From: Pyrocephalus nanus
Taxonomy: Eukaryota; Chordata; Aves; Passeriformes; Tyrannidae
Length of the DNA stretch: 64,000 nt
Reading direction: 5' to 3'
Assembly (NCBI GenBank): GCA_038380795.1
Contig: CM076260.1
Span: forward strand, 4,462,033 to 4,526,032
A program made the position numbers and the translations under genes. How positions within the stretch are numbered: position 1 is the first letter of the stretch; each line of letters starts with the position of its first letter. Positions 1 to 40,523 of this stretch are shown one piece after another. Below the pieces are notes generated by a model. The model saw only the letters and a list, made by a program, of their open reading frames with translations, searched no databases and was not told the DNA's origin.

Positions 1-2395
1 ATACCTATTAAAAATAAGGGAGTAGAAAACCAATCTGTTTCCAAAATACGAGGTAGGGGCTCAGTTACTTTCGCTCATGTCACTCCTAAGTTAAAGTTTA
101 AAGAAACCTGTGAAGCGTAAGGAGAAGGAGGTCCCTGCTACGCCTCGGCCATCGCCCCCGTATTCCCCCGGCAGCCACCGGGAGCAAGGAAAAGCCTCCA
201 GACTCCGGCTGCGATGGCAAGATCCCGGGAAAGCAGGACTGGAGGGGTTTAACGAGAGTCCCGTTCACTTTCTCAGTCTTCCTTATTCATTTGGCCGCAC
301 GGCGTTGTTGTGTAGGGATGAACAGGCGGCTTTGGGGCAGGTTAAAGCCCGTGTTTATTCCTCTAGGAAAAGAATATCTCACATTCACCGTTTAATCTTA
401 ATAACCAAACCCAGAACTTTTCGTTTTCAAATATTTCACCCCGTTCCTTCCTGCTCGCGTTATAACAATTTAAAATGCATTTTTAAATCTACACTAATTT
501 CTGTGAAAACAAGTTATCCCCAAAAAATATGTTTTCTAGCCCCATTTGCAGTTCTTCCACCAGCACCCTCCACCCTCTTCTTATCATTACCAGTTATTGT
601 ACTGTGATTTTCTATACAGAGCTGGAAACAGGTTTCCTTTTTCCCAGCCTTAACAGGATCCACTCTGCACTGGAATAAAGCAGAGTTTATTTGTGAGCAG
701 GGCTTATCTCGTCCCGATCGTTGCTTATAGCTTTTTGGGAAACCTGCAGCTTTCGGTTAAGTCACCGAGAGTTTTGCAGGAGCAAAAAAAATGCCAGGTG
801 ATGCTTTGTGCACTGAGATAAACTATTGTTAGCGCTGGTTTCATGAGGCAAAAAGATCCCCCCTGGTCCTTTGATGGATTTTTACAAGAAAAAGGAATGC
901 CCACATGCATTTCCTTCACCCTGGCGTTTTAAACGAGTAAAACTCTGGATATAATTGCGATTGTAAACAGTGCTGTTAGTAATCTCAGCACTCACTAATT
1001 TATCATCTGGGAAGGACCAGTGGGTTTTGTTTTAAAGGAAATGTTCCTCTGGACCTGAGGAAAGCATCCTCCTCTCGTGCTGTCAGAAGATGCGGGCGAT
1101 TTCGCTGTGTATTTATCAGGACTAATAATCACCGGCACAGCACCTCCCCACGCTGGGGAGCCGTGGAGGTCCCACTGCACTCATAAGAGTGCTAGCTTTT
1201 GCTTTTAGAACACCTTGCAAATGTTAAACCTTTCTTTCATTTTTTTTTTTTCTGTGTGTGGTTTTTCTGTTTTTGTTTCTTGGCTTTTTTTTTTTTTTTT
1301 TTTAGTATTTGTCCCATCCGTGGCCGGACGGGGGTAAAATGATTCTTGCTTCTGAAAATTTGGGTGAGAAATACATGTGCAAACACATACACTTTTTAAT
1401 TTTAGTGTTGTTTTGAGGAAGCCCCAAAGTAATTGCGGTCATTTTGTAATTGCTTCAGATTCTGAGGGGTTTTTTTCTTCTTCATATTAAGGAGAGAGTA
1501 TAGAGACACTCTTAACTCCTAAATCCTAGGAGTTTTACTACTCCCTGCCCCAGGAAACGTTCACAGGCAGAGGGGGAGAATTTTGCTGGAAGGAAAATCG
1601 AGGCAGCCCTTCCAATGCTGGGACATCGGGATGTGAGGGAAGCAGCAGAGCCCTGCCCTGAGGGGAGAGCGCCGGGAAGGACCGACCCCTTGCACAGGCT
1701 AGACTCTGTTGCAAGGGTTAAATCCCCAAGGCAAAAACAAGGAGCATTCTTCTTTTTCCCCTAATTCCTAAAAGCCAGTGGTGGTGTGAGAATGGAACCG
1801 ACTCGAGCTACGAGCACTTGTGACACGACGTGTGACACAGTGTCCTGGTACAGCTGTGCACGGACACAGACACACGTCCAGCTACAGGGAAAATATATGT
1901 GTGGATGCCTGTTTACCAGGGAGACAGAGAAAACAAAGGAATCCGGTGAACGTATCGGTCCTGGGGATTATTTAAGACATTTGACTAGTTTTATCATAGG
2001 GACACCAGATGTTATTTATGAGGTCTCATATTAATGCGGGCCATATCATGCAGGTGGGGAGGGGAAGGGGGTGGAGGGGAAGCCAAAGGAAGAGTGAAAA
2101 GAAAAGATTTCACCCCAAAGGGATGAAAGACAAAACTGATGTTTATGACTGTATAAATCACGGTGAAGTTTTATAGTGGAAACTAGAACTACCTGGAGTT
2201 CTAGGAAGAGAATGGTGCAAGGCAGGAGAGGAGGAGGAAGGGAAGGTCCCTGCTGGTCATGGCTGGGAAAGCAGATGAGAACCCAGCGCGGTGCTGAGCT
2301 GGGGTTCTGCTGGGTTACCGCTGCTACTCGTTTGGGTTTAACCTGAGCTGGGGAACGCCCGAGAAGAGTAGAAAGACCAAGAGGGAGAGAGGAAG

Positions 2396-2487
2396 GAAAA
2401 GAAGGAGAGAAAGAGAGAGAGAGAGAAAGAAAGAGAGAGAGAAAAAGAGAGAAAGAGAGAAAGAAAGAGAGAAAGAGAGAAAGAAGC
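2396..2487. repeat. Polypurine GA-rich simple repeat
   Basis: About 90 bases of near-uninterrupted purine made of GAGA and GAAA units. A polypurine-polypyrimidine tract; no coding content. Confidence 0.85.
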
Positions 2488-4030
2488 ATCAGTCTGATCT
2501 TGTCTTGTTCAAGATCGCTTGGAAAACGTAGTAGAGAAGAGGGGATCAGCTATAATATTTCTACTTTCCTGCCACCTCGTTTCCAAAGCCCGGTGTTCCA
2601 ATGTCCGAGCCCACCGCGGGCACCGCTATGGGCAAGGCGGGGGAAGAAGGAGGAGAGGAAGGAGGAGAGCCCGGCCCGGAGCAGGCAGGACACACCGCTG
2701 CCTCCCGGAGCAGCGAACTATGTAAACATACACATAGATGTGCTTTGAATTTGCAACGTTAACACTGTCGCCTGGAGCCTGGGAAACTCGGGGTGAGCCC
2801 TTCCTCGGCTTGGCGGGTCGCGTTTTAAAGGGGGTCGTCCTTTTCCACAAGCAAGTCCTTCTGCAGAATTACCAAAGAGCTTTGCCCGGTGCATTTGTTT
2901 TGTTTTAGTTTGGGGGTTTTTAATCCCCTTTTTACATAACTGTTGCACAGTTCTTGGACAACAGAGCAACTTCCTGGTCCCCCTCTTTTCCCCTCAAAAC
3001 AACCTCCCTCCAGACTCCACTGGGAACGGCGAGGGCTGTTTTGAAAGGTTTCATGCAAAACATATTCTACTAAAAATAATATCAACTGTGCGATTAAAAC
3101 AAAAGCAAACAAAACCAAGTCCAAAAGCAGGGCATACCACTTGGCTTTGGGGAATCAGCTCCAGCGCCGCTGGTATTCCCAGCCCACCGGCATCCTCGCC
3201 CCCTCACCTGCCCGCAGCTGGCTCAGGGTGTTGGGGAGGGAAAGTTTAGGGTTCCCCACTCCCTGCGAAACCCAGGTGAAAAGGAGGAAAGAAAACCCGG
3301 GGGGGAGCGGAGGGGGGATTCCCTCTGCTCTTTTCTCGCAGCTCTGCTGCTCCCCCACCTCGTTTTCCCGCTGCTCGGACCCCGGGCGCTGCTGCTCCCG
3401 TCCCCCCATCCACCCACCCACCCGCCTCCTCCATCCCGGGCCCCACAAACTTGCTCCGGGCATTTTTGCCATCACACCACGGAGAGAAAGTAGGTCACGG
3501 CTGAGTCCAAGCCTGGCTGAAGCCGAGGCAGCCGAGCCTCGAAAGCTTTCCCATAGAACACACTTTGGGGTCGTCGTTTGCAATGTTGTTTGGTTTAGGT
3601 TTTTTTTATTATGATGAAGATGATGATTTATTTTGGACACCTTGGGCGATCAGCTGAGCCGGCTTCTGTAGTCCAAGCTGGAAGGAGAGGGAGAAGGGAG
3701 GTAGTTTGGGAGATGGAGGTGGGGATGGATTTATTTTTTTGCTATTCCTCCATCCCCTCCTAGAGAAATATTAAGTTGCAAAAACCGATCCACCGCCTGT
3801 TAGGGCTCCTGCGCCTCTGTCTGCCCTCTCCAAACACCGCTCTCTCTAAAAATCAACAGATAAACCCCAACCCAGACGAGCCTTCGGAGCGGGTATTTAA
3901 CTGAAATAGTTGGCCGCACTAAAAGCGAGGCTTTAAACCGGTTTTACACCCTCAGGGTTTTTGTTTGAGCACACGTGTGTGTTTGTTTTCAGGGTGACTG
4001 TGCGCAGTGTTAAAATCGACAGTCCTTTCC

Positions 4031-4032
4031 AG

Positions 4033-4063
<31 letters not shown>
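4031..4063. repeat. Poly(A) homopolymer tract
   Basis: About 33 consecutive A, followed by G and a further A-run. There is no retrotransposon body next to it and no flanking duplication that I can see. Confidence 0.85.
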
Positions 4064-4065
<2 letters not shown>

Positions 4066-4751
4066 AAAAAAAAAGTGTTTTCTATAATAACAGTAAAAAA
4101 CAATTAATTAAAAAATCCTGAGGCCTTAATCTGCTCCCCCTCCTCCTTCCCCAACCGCAGGGTAAACCCCGAGTCACTCCGGAGTGGCTCCGGGTTCGCC
4201 CTGGGGATCCGGATCTCCCTTCAGCTCCGCGGCGATTATAAACCTAAATAGAGGCGATTTGGGAACGGAGGGGAAGGGAGGGGGGGAAGGTGGAGAGAGA
4301 AGTTTTCGTTGGAATATTTTCTTTTGCTAATTGCTGATGCTGCAGGTGGAGACCCAAAGGTAGAAAATAATCCCCCATTGTGAATACGAATATCTCTCAA
4401 TCTCCATATAAGAGTATATATAAATATACAAATATATACACACACATCCAGGTATACAGAAGTGAAATGTACAGTAACAGTAGCACAGCAATGGGGTAAA
4501 AAAAAAAAAAAAAGTTTGCTGATATTTCAGTCTTACAGAACATTTCATTTTAATGGCTCAAACTTTAGAATGAAAAATATTTACTCCTAATTCAGCTGGT
4601 TAAAGCAAAATGAAACGAAAGCTCACGTTAACATGACATGAGATTTATTATAGGTCTGCTTAGAATGAGGAGGTAAAACTGGGAAAAATATGGACACTTT
4701 TGAGTCAGACAGAAATAAAATACCAACATTTCTGAGAAGCAATATTTATTG

Positions 4752-4754
<3 letters not shown>

Positions 4755-4788
<34 letters not shown>
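4755..4788. repeat. Poly(T) homopolymer tract
   Basis: More than 30 consecutive T, preceded by AATATTTATTGTC. On the minus strand this is an A-run upstream of an AATAAA hexamer (4752-4747), so it does not have the order of a polyadenylated retrocopy tail. Confidence 0.85.
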
Positions 4789-4791
<3 letters not shown>

Positions 4792-7700
4792 GTAGAGACA
4801 TGTCCTCAATTTTCCCAAAGCCTAGACCGGGAAAATAAAGACTTCTTGGCGTTATAAGTAAATCCGTCTGCAGAATCAAAGCAGCACCAACATTCAAAAA
4901 AACTGAAGAGGAAAATACAACAAAACACAACAATCTCTTTTTTTTTATTCTTATTCTTATTATTTATGTAAATCAGGTCATCACTGGACAAGAAACCAAT
5001 TTCTACCCATTACCATAACAGCTTGTCTATAAAGAACAGAAAAGATTCAGATAGGATACTATCTAGTCAAGCGGGATATTTTTTTTGTTGGTTTTATTTT
5101 TTCTTTCTTTTTTGTTTGTTTTTTATATACTTTTTGTTTTTAAATTCCCCCACCCATTCACAGAGGTATAGAGTCACAGATAAATAACCCAAAAACTACT
5201 TGCTCGCCATATTTACACATTCCCGTTAAATTAAGCATAAATAAATATATACAAACTCAATACTGAATGCCTCTCCGCATTTCTTCTCAGGAAGAGTCAA
5301 TAAACTGATATTTCTCACTGCATGGTCAGATTTTTCAAGAAGAGGAGGTGAAAGGGTTTGGTTTGGGGCATAAAAGGAGAAGTTTTTTTATAATTTTTTT
5401 TCTTTCATCTTTCCAGTTTCTCATTCGCTTTTTCAAAGCTTTGCATTTGTTCGGGGCTTTTTTTTTTTTTTTCCTTTATTTCTCGCTGGCACAGTGTTTC
5501 GTCTCTCGAAATGTTCAGGCGTTTGCCAGTGTGTTTGGGGATGTTTTCTTTTATTTTTTTTTCCCTTTGTATAAGAAAATATACTATTTGTAAAAAGCCT
5601 ACGGTCTCTCTCACACAGGGAAGCCGGAGGGGAGGGGGAGGTTGGCCGGATCGATCTGGCAATGCTTACGGTAGCTGAAACAAGCACCAAATTCTCCGAG
5701 AAACGCATTAAAACAGAGCCGGACAGGTCTGTGTGATAAACCGGTCAGAAAGAGAAGAGCAGGGAAAGGGAATAAGCCCTTTGGGCACAGCTGAAGGTCT
5801 TAAAATCACCCTCCCCCCCCTCCTTCCAGGCCCCAAATGCAAATTTGGGGATTTGGGGAGAGGTCGGTCTGGGATGCAACGGGACTTTAAACAGCTTCTC
5901 ACAGAGAATTTCTATTAGGTGGGACAAGACACGACCCGATTTTAAAGAAATCATCGGGTTGTAAAAGGATTCCCATAAAACTGACTTCTTGTTTCCTTCA
6001 CATCTTGTGTGAATAACAACCAGGAAAAAAAAAAAAAAAAAAAAAGGTCAAGGAGCGTATGAAAACAAAGATCTTTCCAACGGCAAATAGAGAATTGTTA
6101 TTAAAAAAAAAAAAATCGAGACTGAGAACGAAATAAAATTTACAGCAACCCACCTGTTTGGTTTGAAAACAAACTTTTCACGGTCTCTCCTAAACTTTTC
6201 CCTTGAGTTACAAAGCAAAGCTGCCGTGTTAATCCTCCTGTTTATTGATTTATGATCCCGAGGAAACCAAATCTTTTAATAACTCAATTATCAGATAAAC
6301 GTCTGAGGTGCTCCGCCAACACAAGTAGTTGGGCTGGGAAAGTGGAGGGGAGCAGGAAAATGCCTTCCAGAGAGAGGCTGAGTTTAGTTTGGGGGGCACA
6401 TCTCTCTCAGCACTGATAGGAGCCACCAGGCAATGGACATTTCCCTCTGGGAGCGGCCCTAAGCTAGAGGGAAAACAGAGATATGTGCTTCTATGTCATG
6501 TTTTCTCCCTGTTTGCATTTCAATCACAAACCTCGTGCATTTTGGGGAGCAAACGGGGGACATCCCACTGCAACCAATGGGAATTTGGCTTTATTTTGCC
6601 TGAGTGATGCACAGCCTGACACATCCAGTCTGTCTCTTCCAGGTAGAAGGCACAAGTGACAGACTGAAACTCTTCCCTCAGCCTGCTCAAGGTTTAGGTC
6701 CTGATCCAGGTGACCAAACGTGTGCCTAGGGGAGATTTCAGCAGCAGCTGGATGAGGCCCTCACACATATGAGCAGGTCTTTCCCCAGGAAGTTCCAAAG
6801 GTTCCCTCTCCTCATTAACTCACAGCGGTGGTGGGATACTGCCTTCTGCAGTCAAAAGGAGCATTCCCAATATTTCTCCCAAAGACAAGGAAAGACCATC
6901 CCAACATTCCCCCCAGAGCCTTCAGCTGGAAGCTCTGGGGTGGCAGGGAGCAGGTCCCCATGGCCCTGTGTGTGTAGCTGGGGAGGTGGAAGACTGAAAG
7001 CCAACTTGGGGGCTCCCCACCCCCAAAAGCCCCACTGGGTGATGCTGGAGGGCTGGACCCAAAAAAAAAACCTGTTTGCAGAGGGCAGACAAAGCAACAT
7101 CCAGCACTTTGTGCTCTGCTTCAATAAACAGGATATTCTCATCAGGCAGAGGAGGGAGATGTGCTTTGGGGTGGTGCCATTCGTTCCTCCCGGGATACAC
7201 ACACACCTCCTCTCCCTGTCCCACACATCACTGCTGGGACACGCCCTGCACTGGAGCCTGGATTGTCCTTCCCTAGAGGTCTGCTGAAATTGGAGATGGT
7301 TGGCAAGGGGTAGGTTTTTGGAGGACTGGGAGCTGCCTGGGGGTTGCTTTTTAGCCTGTGAGTCCCCAACCTGCTGGCGGGGGGTCCATGAGGATTGACC
7401 ACCACACCTCCTCTGGTGACATCCTCAGGGCTTTTCCAATCCCTGCCACAACCAAACCCACTGGCAGGGACATGCCAAGGTCTAAGGCTACTTGCAACTC
7501 ATCCCAATAGCCCATGGAGAAGGCTGCCTGCCTCAGTTCCCCCTTTTTCTCACGGGAGATCCCCTACAGCGCTCTGCCCCAGAAGAACCAAAGGTCCATG
7601 AGAGAGGAGCAGCTCCACAAGAGTCAGTGCTCCTTGGAGCTGGATGATTCCTGGGTTTCTACTGCCACACACATGCCCAAATCACAAACAGAGAACAAGA

Positions 7701-9224
7701 GCTGAGACCTTGCTGCACAAAGACCTGAAAAGCAGAGCAGGCCCTCAAGTGAAACTGTGTCTCAGGGAGCTAAGGACACTAAGGGTGACAAGAGGATTGT
7801 TTGCTTTATGTTTTAAGAAAATTTTGTTGAGGGATTTTGAGAGTATTGCTGAATTGTTTCTCCCCCATAATCCACTTTGGAAGGTATCTAGAAATTAAAG
7901 CAAGGCTAAGGCTTCTCTTTTGTTTCTCTCTCTCTCTCTTTTTGAGTTCAGGTGGGCCTGCTTGGGGTGGTGGGATTGAGTCCTGCAGCTTTAACAGGGA
8001 TCCTGGGGAGAGGCCTGACCCCACTGGAGTTTTGCCAGTGACTCCAGGAGGTTTTACCCACACCCAGTAACTGTTCTGACATAAGCAAAAAGATGTGTTA
8101 GTGCACGAACCCTACCCCACTGAGAAACACATGCAAGTACCCGAGAAGGCAGAATCCAAACAGAAATTCACATCCTTTACACCTCAGAGTTATTTTTACC
8201 AGAGAAGACAAAGAAATGTATGTTAATAAAATTAAAAAAAAAAAAGAGGGAGGAAAGAAATAAGATTTCCCCTCCACCCTTACCAGCCCAAATCATATGT
8301 ATAAGACATCCTGTCAGACACCAAACCACCAAGAAAAACATTGGAGTTAAGAAGTTTTTTTTTCCCCCTTACCACACCAACTTGTTCTAAAGCAAAGAGT
8401 CACAAGACATTTTTTAAGAAAAAAAAAAAAAAAAAGACTTTCTAAGAGAAACAGATTTCCTCAGACTGAGCTCAGAAATCAGGATATTCCCTGGCAAACC
8501 CTCCCCACTCCCATCACGAGGAGCCAGCTCACATGGCAACCCTTTCCTCCCTGGGTACAAAACCCTAGTGCCAAGCAAGTGCGGTAACATTCAACACAGC
8601 TCTTATTTTCTTTGCAACAGTACACCTCGATTTCAACTTATATTTTTATCTCATTCAAATTATTCCCTTTGAGCTTCTTTAAAGAAGTGCACCTACAGAA
8701 TTCAGTAACAACTGGCTTTGATTTGAAAAAGCAAAAAAAAAAAAAGTAAAAAAAAAAGTAAAAAGTATCAGAATATCAGAATTGTGGATTTTTTTTCTCT
8801 GTACCTGATATATTGTGTAGGGATCTCTAGTCCTCTTTGAAGAAGCTCATAAGCCAAGCGGGCAAAGCTTTAGGAAACAGAAGAAAATAAAATAGTGCAT
8901 ACTCCTGAGAAAGAATTACATACTCATATCACTCATTTTTTGTTGTTGTTAACAGTTCTTTAAAAATGGGGGAAGATATCTCTCACACACACTAGTCAAG
9001 GAAATTAAGGACTAAAACACTGGCATAGTTAGGAATATAAAACTCCCTAGAGAAAAAGAGGAGATCTCAGAAAATTAAGAAATCAGATAGTGCTGACATT
9101 TTACCAGGCCTTACTTCCAGATTTTGCAACCCATTATAGACAAGGCATTTTACCATCAAGGACAAGTACTAAATTACAAAGGTATGTTTGCATGCATTAA
9201 TATGTGTGGCTCTACACACATATT

Positions 9225-9365
9225 TTAGATATATATATATATGTATATATCCACATATATACATATATATACACAAACATACACAGAATACACATACACC
9301 CCTAAGGAGGTTCGTGTGCACATCCACAGATGCACACACAGAGGCACACACACACACCCAGACAC
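9225..9365. repeat. TA/CA-rich microsatellite region
   Basis: Alternating TATATA, ACACATA and CACACA runs, low complexity throughout. It lies in the presumed TFAP2B 3' UTR. Confidence 0.8.
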
Positions 9366-10139
9366 ACCTGTAAACGCTGGTCACCTAAACAGAGAGTCTG
9401 TCTAGACCAGGAAAAACAAAGCAGTTCTTAAAAAATAGAGTTGGCTAATTCAGCTGAGCTACAGTGACTTGAAACTCCCCTTCTGGTGGCACCTAAAGTT
9501 AAGATGCTGCCATGAAAGCAGCTGGTTGATGGCTTGATGAGGGGCCTGTGGGCTCACTTCCCTTCCTTTCCTAGTCTAGACAGAACCAAGGTGGTGAGAT
9601 GAGATGGGAAGAGTTGGGGGGAATGATGGGGTTGCTCAGAAAGGAACATTCTGGAAGATCATTTTAGTCAAGGTGGAGACAGGACATTGTTGAAAACAAA
9701 CAAATAAAAAAAGAATAAAATAAAAAAAAATAAAAGCAAGACAGACTGTGCAGCTCAAGAAATCAAAGCACTGACACACCAAAAAGGTTTCTGCGATTTC
9801 TTCCAATAAGTTATTCATTTCTTTCTTTTATTATTATTATTAATTCTTATTATATTCCCCTCCCCCCCCAAATCATTATTTAAAAAATGTGAAAGAACAG
9901 AAGTGGGAAAAAAAAATCCTGGTGGTTGTCTTCACATGTTCCTGGCAAGAGACTCTGAACCACTGGTCTTGCGCCATTGTGCTCCTCTGATCTTAAATTA
10001 TTGTCTTTCTTTATTATTATTTTTATTTTTTCATTATTATTATTTTTGTCCTACCTAATAGAATTCTTCCAAAGCCCAATCCAATATTTTTAAAGCTAAA
10101 ATTAAGACGGTTTTGTTTTAAAAGATTATCTCTCTTTTC

Positions 10140-10189
10140 TCCTCTTATTTATTTAACTTTTTTCTTTTCTTTCTCTTTAATTTTTTTTC

Positions 10190-10226
<37 letters not shown>
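10140..10226 (-). repeat. GA-rich (TC on plus) simple repeat at the start of the TFAP2B 3' UTR
   Basis: Almost pure pyrimidine on the plus strand, mainly TCTC with T-runs, read as GAGAGAAAG in the TFAP2B transcript sense. It touches the TGA stop and extends about 85 nt into the presumed 3' UTR. Confidence 0.8.
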
Positions 10227-37145
<26,919 letters not shown>

Positions 37146-37742
37146 TCATGTGAAGAGCAGATGTCTGGATTCTCAGTACTTCTCTGTCTGTAATGATCCA
37201 TCTATAATTGGAAATGGGGGACAGACACCAAATCCGACGTTCCTCTTCCATCGCAACTTATATCTGTTGTCTGAAACAATAGGCTGCACAAGCCTACCTC
37301 AATGGGATAGTAAAAAACATTATCTGTTACACAGTTACATATAGGTACAGACATATATGTGACTAGATATAGACATATACACATATAGAGACTTATATGC
37401 AGCATATAAAATATATATATATACACAGTTGTACATACACAGACTGCACATATATGCACATATGCACACATAGATCTCTGAACGGACAACTTTTCCCACC
37501 TATAGACCTACTAATTGCCACATTTGGAGATGTAAATTATAGATATTTTTTGCACACGCAGGCAGGCACATGGATGCTACACGTTATATGTGCATATATA
37601 CACACAAACCTAGTCAGTTTATATAGGAGTGTGCTTAAATGCATATTTGTGTATCTAGTTATACATTTACACATATATATGCTGATATAGAGGGATTAAA
37701 TATATGTATTATGTAGTGCATATATGCGCTATTTTAGTAGAT

Positions 37743-37747
37743 GGATG

Positions 37748-37793
<46 letters not shown>
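37743..37793. repeat. (GATA)n tetranucleotide microsatellite
   Basis: About 12 uninterrupted GATA units, 600 bases upstream of TFAP2B exon 1 in transcript sense. Confidence 0.95.
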
Positions 37794-38260
37794 ATGGAGG
37801 AATTAAATTAATATATTTTCGATCCTCCCTATAATAAAATAAAGAATAATTTGCCTCTGCACTAAGCGATTCATCATTTGCAACGAGATATTATGCTTCG
37901 CCCCCCATGCAATATGCTTTTATTTACATGTCCAGAAATTATCTTCTCATATGCAGTTAAACACCAAAACAGCGTCTCATCAAAGCACATTCAAGCAAAT
38001 CTAAAAGGAGTAAATTTAGATCAATGTTTTCCACTGGAAAGACTTAGACTTCAGGCTTGGACTGTATATTTTATAACTCAGAGATACTTTTTATGGGGAG
38101 GGGGGGAAGGGGGAGGAAAGGAGTTTAGTAAACCCTTCTCTGCACATATTTTAGTAGCGATTACTACTTTCAGAAAACAATTAAAACCAGAGTTGGATTT
38201 GTGCATTTCCCGGGTACCCCTCGGTTTGGAAGGGGAGAGGAGGAGTTGGACCAGTTTAAA

Positions 38261-38262
<2 letters not shown>

Positions 38263-38294
<32 letters not shown>
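38263..38294. repeat. Poly(T) homopolymer tract upstream of TFAP2B
   Basis: About 32 consecutive T. It is the rightmost homopolymer of 30 bases or more in the window. Confidence 0.85.
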
Positions 38295-40070
38295 CCCCGG
38301 GCGAACCTTCATTCGCATTGTCCGATTTTTTTTTAACACGTTGAACGGCAAAGAGCCGGCACAGGCAGCAGAGCCCATCTCTGCCTTTGAATAGAAACAA
38401 TCGAGATTTACAGTGGGCTGGTGCACTAGGAGGGAAAAGAAAAAAAAGGTGGAGAAAAGAGACACAGAGGCAGAGAGATAGAGAGAAAGAAGGTGTTTCT
38501 AAATTCAAGGTCCTGTCTCTGGAAATTTCAAGCTCTGCCTATCAGGTTCCTACAAATCTTTGTTATTCTGCATGGGATCCTATGGGAAAGTGCACAGTGT
38601 CCTTTGTACTTTCAAAGGTCCTACAGGTAAAGACGCTTTTATATATATATATAATCTCGGAAACGAAGAGAACTTTATCAGGAGACACATTTGCTGGTGC
38701 GTGGTTGGCTGGTGGGAAGGGTGGGCTTTGCTTTTTCTCTTCGCTTTGGCCTCAAATTAAGGCAGAAAGTATAAATTCATCCCTTTTCCCCTCAGCCTCT
38801 GCACCACCCCGCCACCCCTCCCCATTTCACAGTGTACATCTTCTTCTAAAACCTCGACCCACAAAGGGCAAGAGGCAAAAAACAGCCAGATATTACAGCA
38901 GGAGCTGGACAACGGTCTTGCTGGAAGTTGTTTAGGCAGATACGAGGTTTTTCTTAGCACAGCCAGCGCTGCACTGAGGAGGAGGAGGAGAAAAAGAGCA
39001 CATCTTTGAGTGGGTTGAACTGAAGTAACAGAGTAAAAAAATGCTGAAAAAGGAGAAAGGATGTGTGCTGTTTTGCATGTGTATGTGCGGAGATACCCAG
39101 GCAGGCACTCTTATCCACCTATAGATCTGAATGACCCTCTTAGAAAAATGCCAAACTCATAAAGGGACAGTTTGCCATCACTTTTGTTAAAGTCTTTGAG
39201 TCATGAAGGCTGGCACAGGGCAGAGTGAATGTTCTTCGTGACGGCTAATGCTTTTCAATTTCGAGGCACCCTGAATTAAATATGCTCCAAGTGCTGGGGG
39301 AGGGGAGAGGAGTGGAAAAAAAAGAAGGAAGCTAAAATAGACTTGACGTCCACTGGCTCTTTGCAAACAGATTGGTACAGACAGTAAATTCTGACTTTCA
39401 AACCCCACTATTATTACATTTCTCTTGCATTTGCAAAACACGACAAACGGGCAAGCGATCATTTAGAAAATCAAACTGAACAAAGGTTCTTCGCAATTTT
39501 TTTGCGCTTGTTTTGCAACCCCCACACCCGCAGCTGCCTTAAGTCTAATTCAGCAATTCCAAACAGCGACACTTGCACCGGTTTATATCTCAAATGTGCA
39601 ACAAACCCTGAGTCCAAGAGGCGACACATGTATTCAGGGCTGACCATTATAACCTATACTTTCAAAACTACCAAAATAAAAGGTGAAAACCAGCAGTTTT
39701 ACGGCAGTTTGGAGGGTGTTTTTCCAATCTCTTCCAAGGAAAACCCGGTTTTTTTTTTTTTTTTAACGGTGAGCTGGGCAGTGGCACTGCAGCCTCAGCC
39801 TGGCAGCTGCCATGGCAAAGGAATATTTTATACTTTTTTTGTTTGTTTTTTTTTTTTTTTAAAAAAAAGGATACCATTACATCTGGCCCTGCCCATGCCA
39901 GAGGAAGCCCCCCCAGCCCCCTGCACCGTTCCAGCTCCGGCGATGCGGGCGATGGCCCCGCGGGATACGAGAGCGCCGGAGCGCGATGAGCGGGACAGCG
40001 GCGCCCTCTGATGGGGACTCCCTTCCCGCAGCAGCTGCTCCCGAAATCCGCTGCACCTCCGCCCCTTATA

Positions 40071-40523
40071 TCATGGAATGGTTTCAGTTAGAAGGGAGCT
40101 TAAACACCATCTGGTTCCAACCTCCCTGCCGTAGGCAGGGACACCCTCTGCTCTCCCAGGATGATCCAAACCCCGTCCAACCTGGCCTTGAACACTTCAA
40201 GGGACGGGGCAGCCACAGTTTCTCTGGGAAACCTGTGCCAGGGTCTCACCACCCTCACAGGGGAGAATTTCTCCCTAATATCCCATCTAGCCCTGCCCTC
40301 TGGCAGTGTGAAGCCATTCCTGTCGTCCCATGCCCTTGTCCAAAGTCCCTCTCCAGCAATCTTGGATCCCCTTTTGGCACCAGAAGGGGCTGTAGGTTCT
40401 CCCTGAAACCTTCTCTTCTGTAGGCTGAACAACCCCAATTCTGTCAGCCTGTCCCCAGAGCAGTCTACATCCCTCCGAGCATCTTTATGGCCTCCTCTGG
40501 ACTGATCCAAGAGGTCCACATCC
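40071..40523 (-). mobile_element. CR1 LINE 3'-end fragment
   Basis: On the plus strand it reads as the reverse complement of a bird CR1 3' end: TCATGGAATGG, then GGTTCCAACCTCCCTGCC, GGCAGGGACACC, CCAACCTGGCCTTGAACAC, AAACCTGTGCCAGGG and CTCACCACCCTCAC, ending near AGAGGTCCACATCC. About 450 bp, 5' truncated, with no intact reverse transcriptase frame. The marker words come from remembered CR1 consensus; subfamily not assigned. Confidence 0.92.

Larger units (their letters stand above)
1..6240. other. Intergenic sequence downstream of TFAP2B
   Basis: I recognise no gene, exon or transposable element. GC-rich patches lie at about 2600-2720 and 3140-3560; a GA-rich tract at 2396-2487; long homopolymers at about 4031-4063 (A), 4755-4788 (T) and 6025-6045 (A). 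Short open frames across the GC-rich patches and T-rich stretches show no recognisable protein content and overlap on both strands. Confidence 0.6.
6241..10226 (-). other. TFAP2B: Probable TFAP2B 3' UTR, end unresolved
   Basis: Sequence directly downstream of the TFAP2B stop. The human transcript is known to have a 3' UTR of several kb, and no other gene is recognisable here. It is AT-rich with A-runs, a TA/CA microsatellite (about 9228-9360) and several minus-strand AATAAA hexamers, including 10153-10148 (too close to the stop to be likely) and 6246-6241 (plausible distal site). Nothing in the sequence alone selects the true cleavage site, so the left boundary is a guess. Confidence 0.3.
37146..40070. 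other. 5' flank of TFAP2B: AT-rich, microsatellite-rich
   Basis: Upstream of exon 1 in transcript sense. About 600 bases rich in ACATATA/TATATA words are followed by a GATA repeat (37743-37793), a T-run of 32 (38263-38294) and unique sequence. It must hold the exon 1 promoter and 5' UTR, but no TATA box or initiator can be singled out in such AT-rich sequence. Confidence 0.6.

Noticed and set aside
10148..10153. AATAAA on the minus strand as the TFAP2B polyadenylation signal
   Set aside because: Only about 75 bases after the stop and inside a T/C-rich tract; the known long 3' UTR of the gene makes a distal site more likely.
37743..37793. GATA array considered as a GATA-factor enhancer
   Set aside because: A perfect tetranucleotide microsatellite is explained by slippage; function would need independent evidence.
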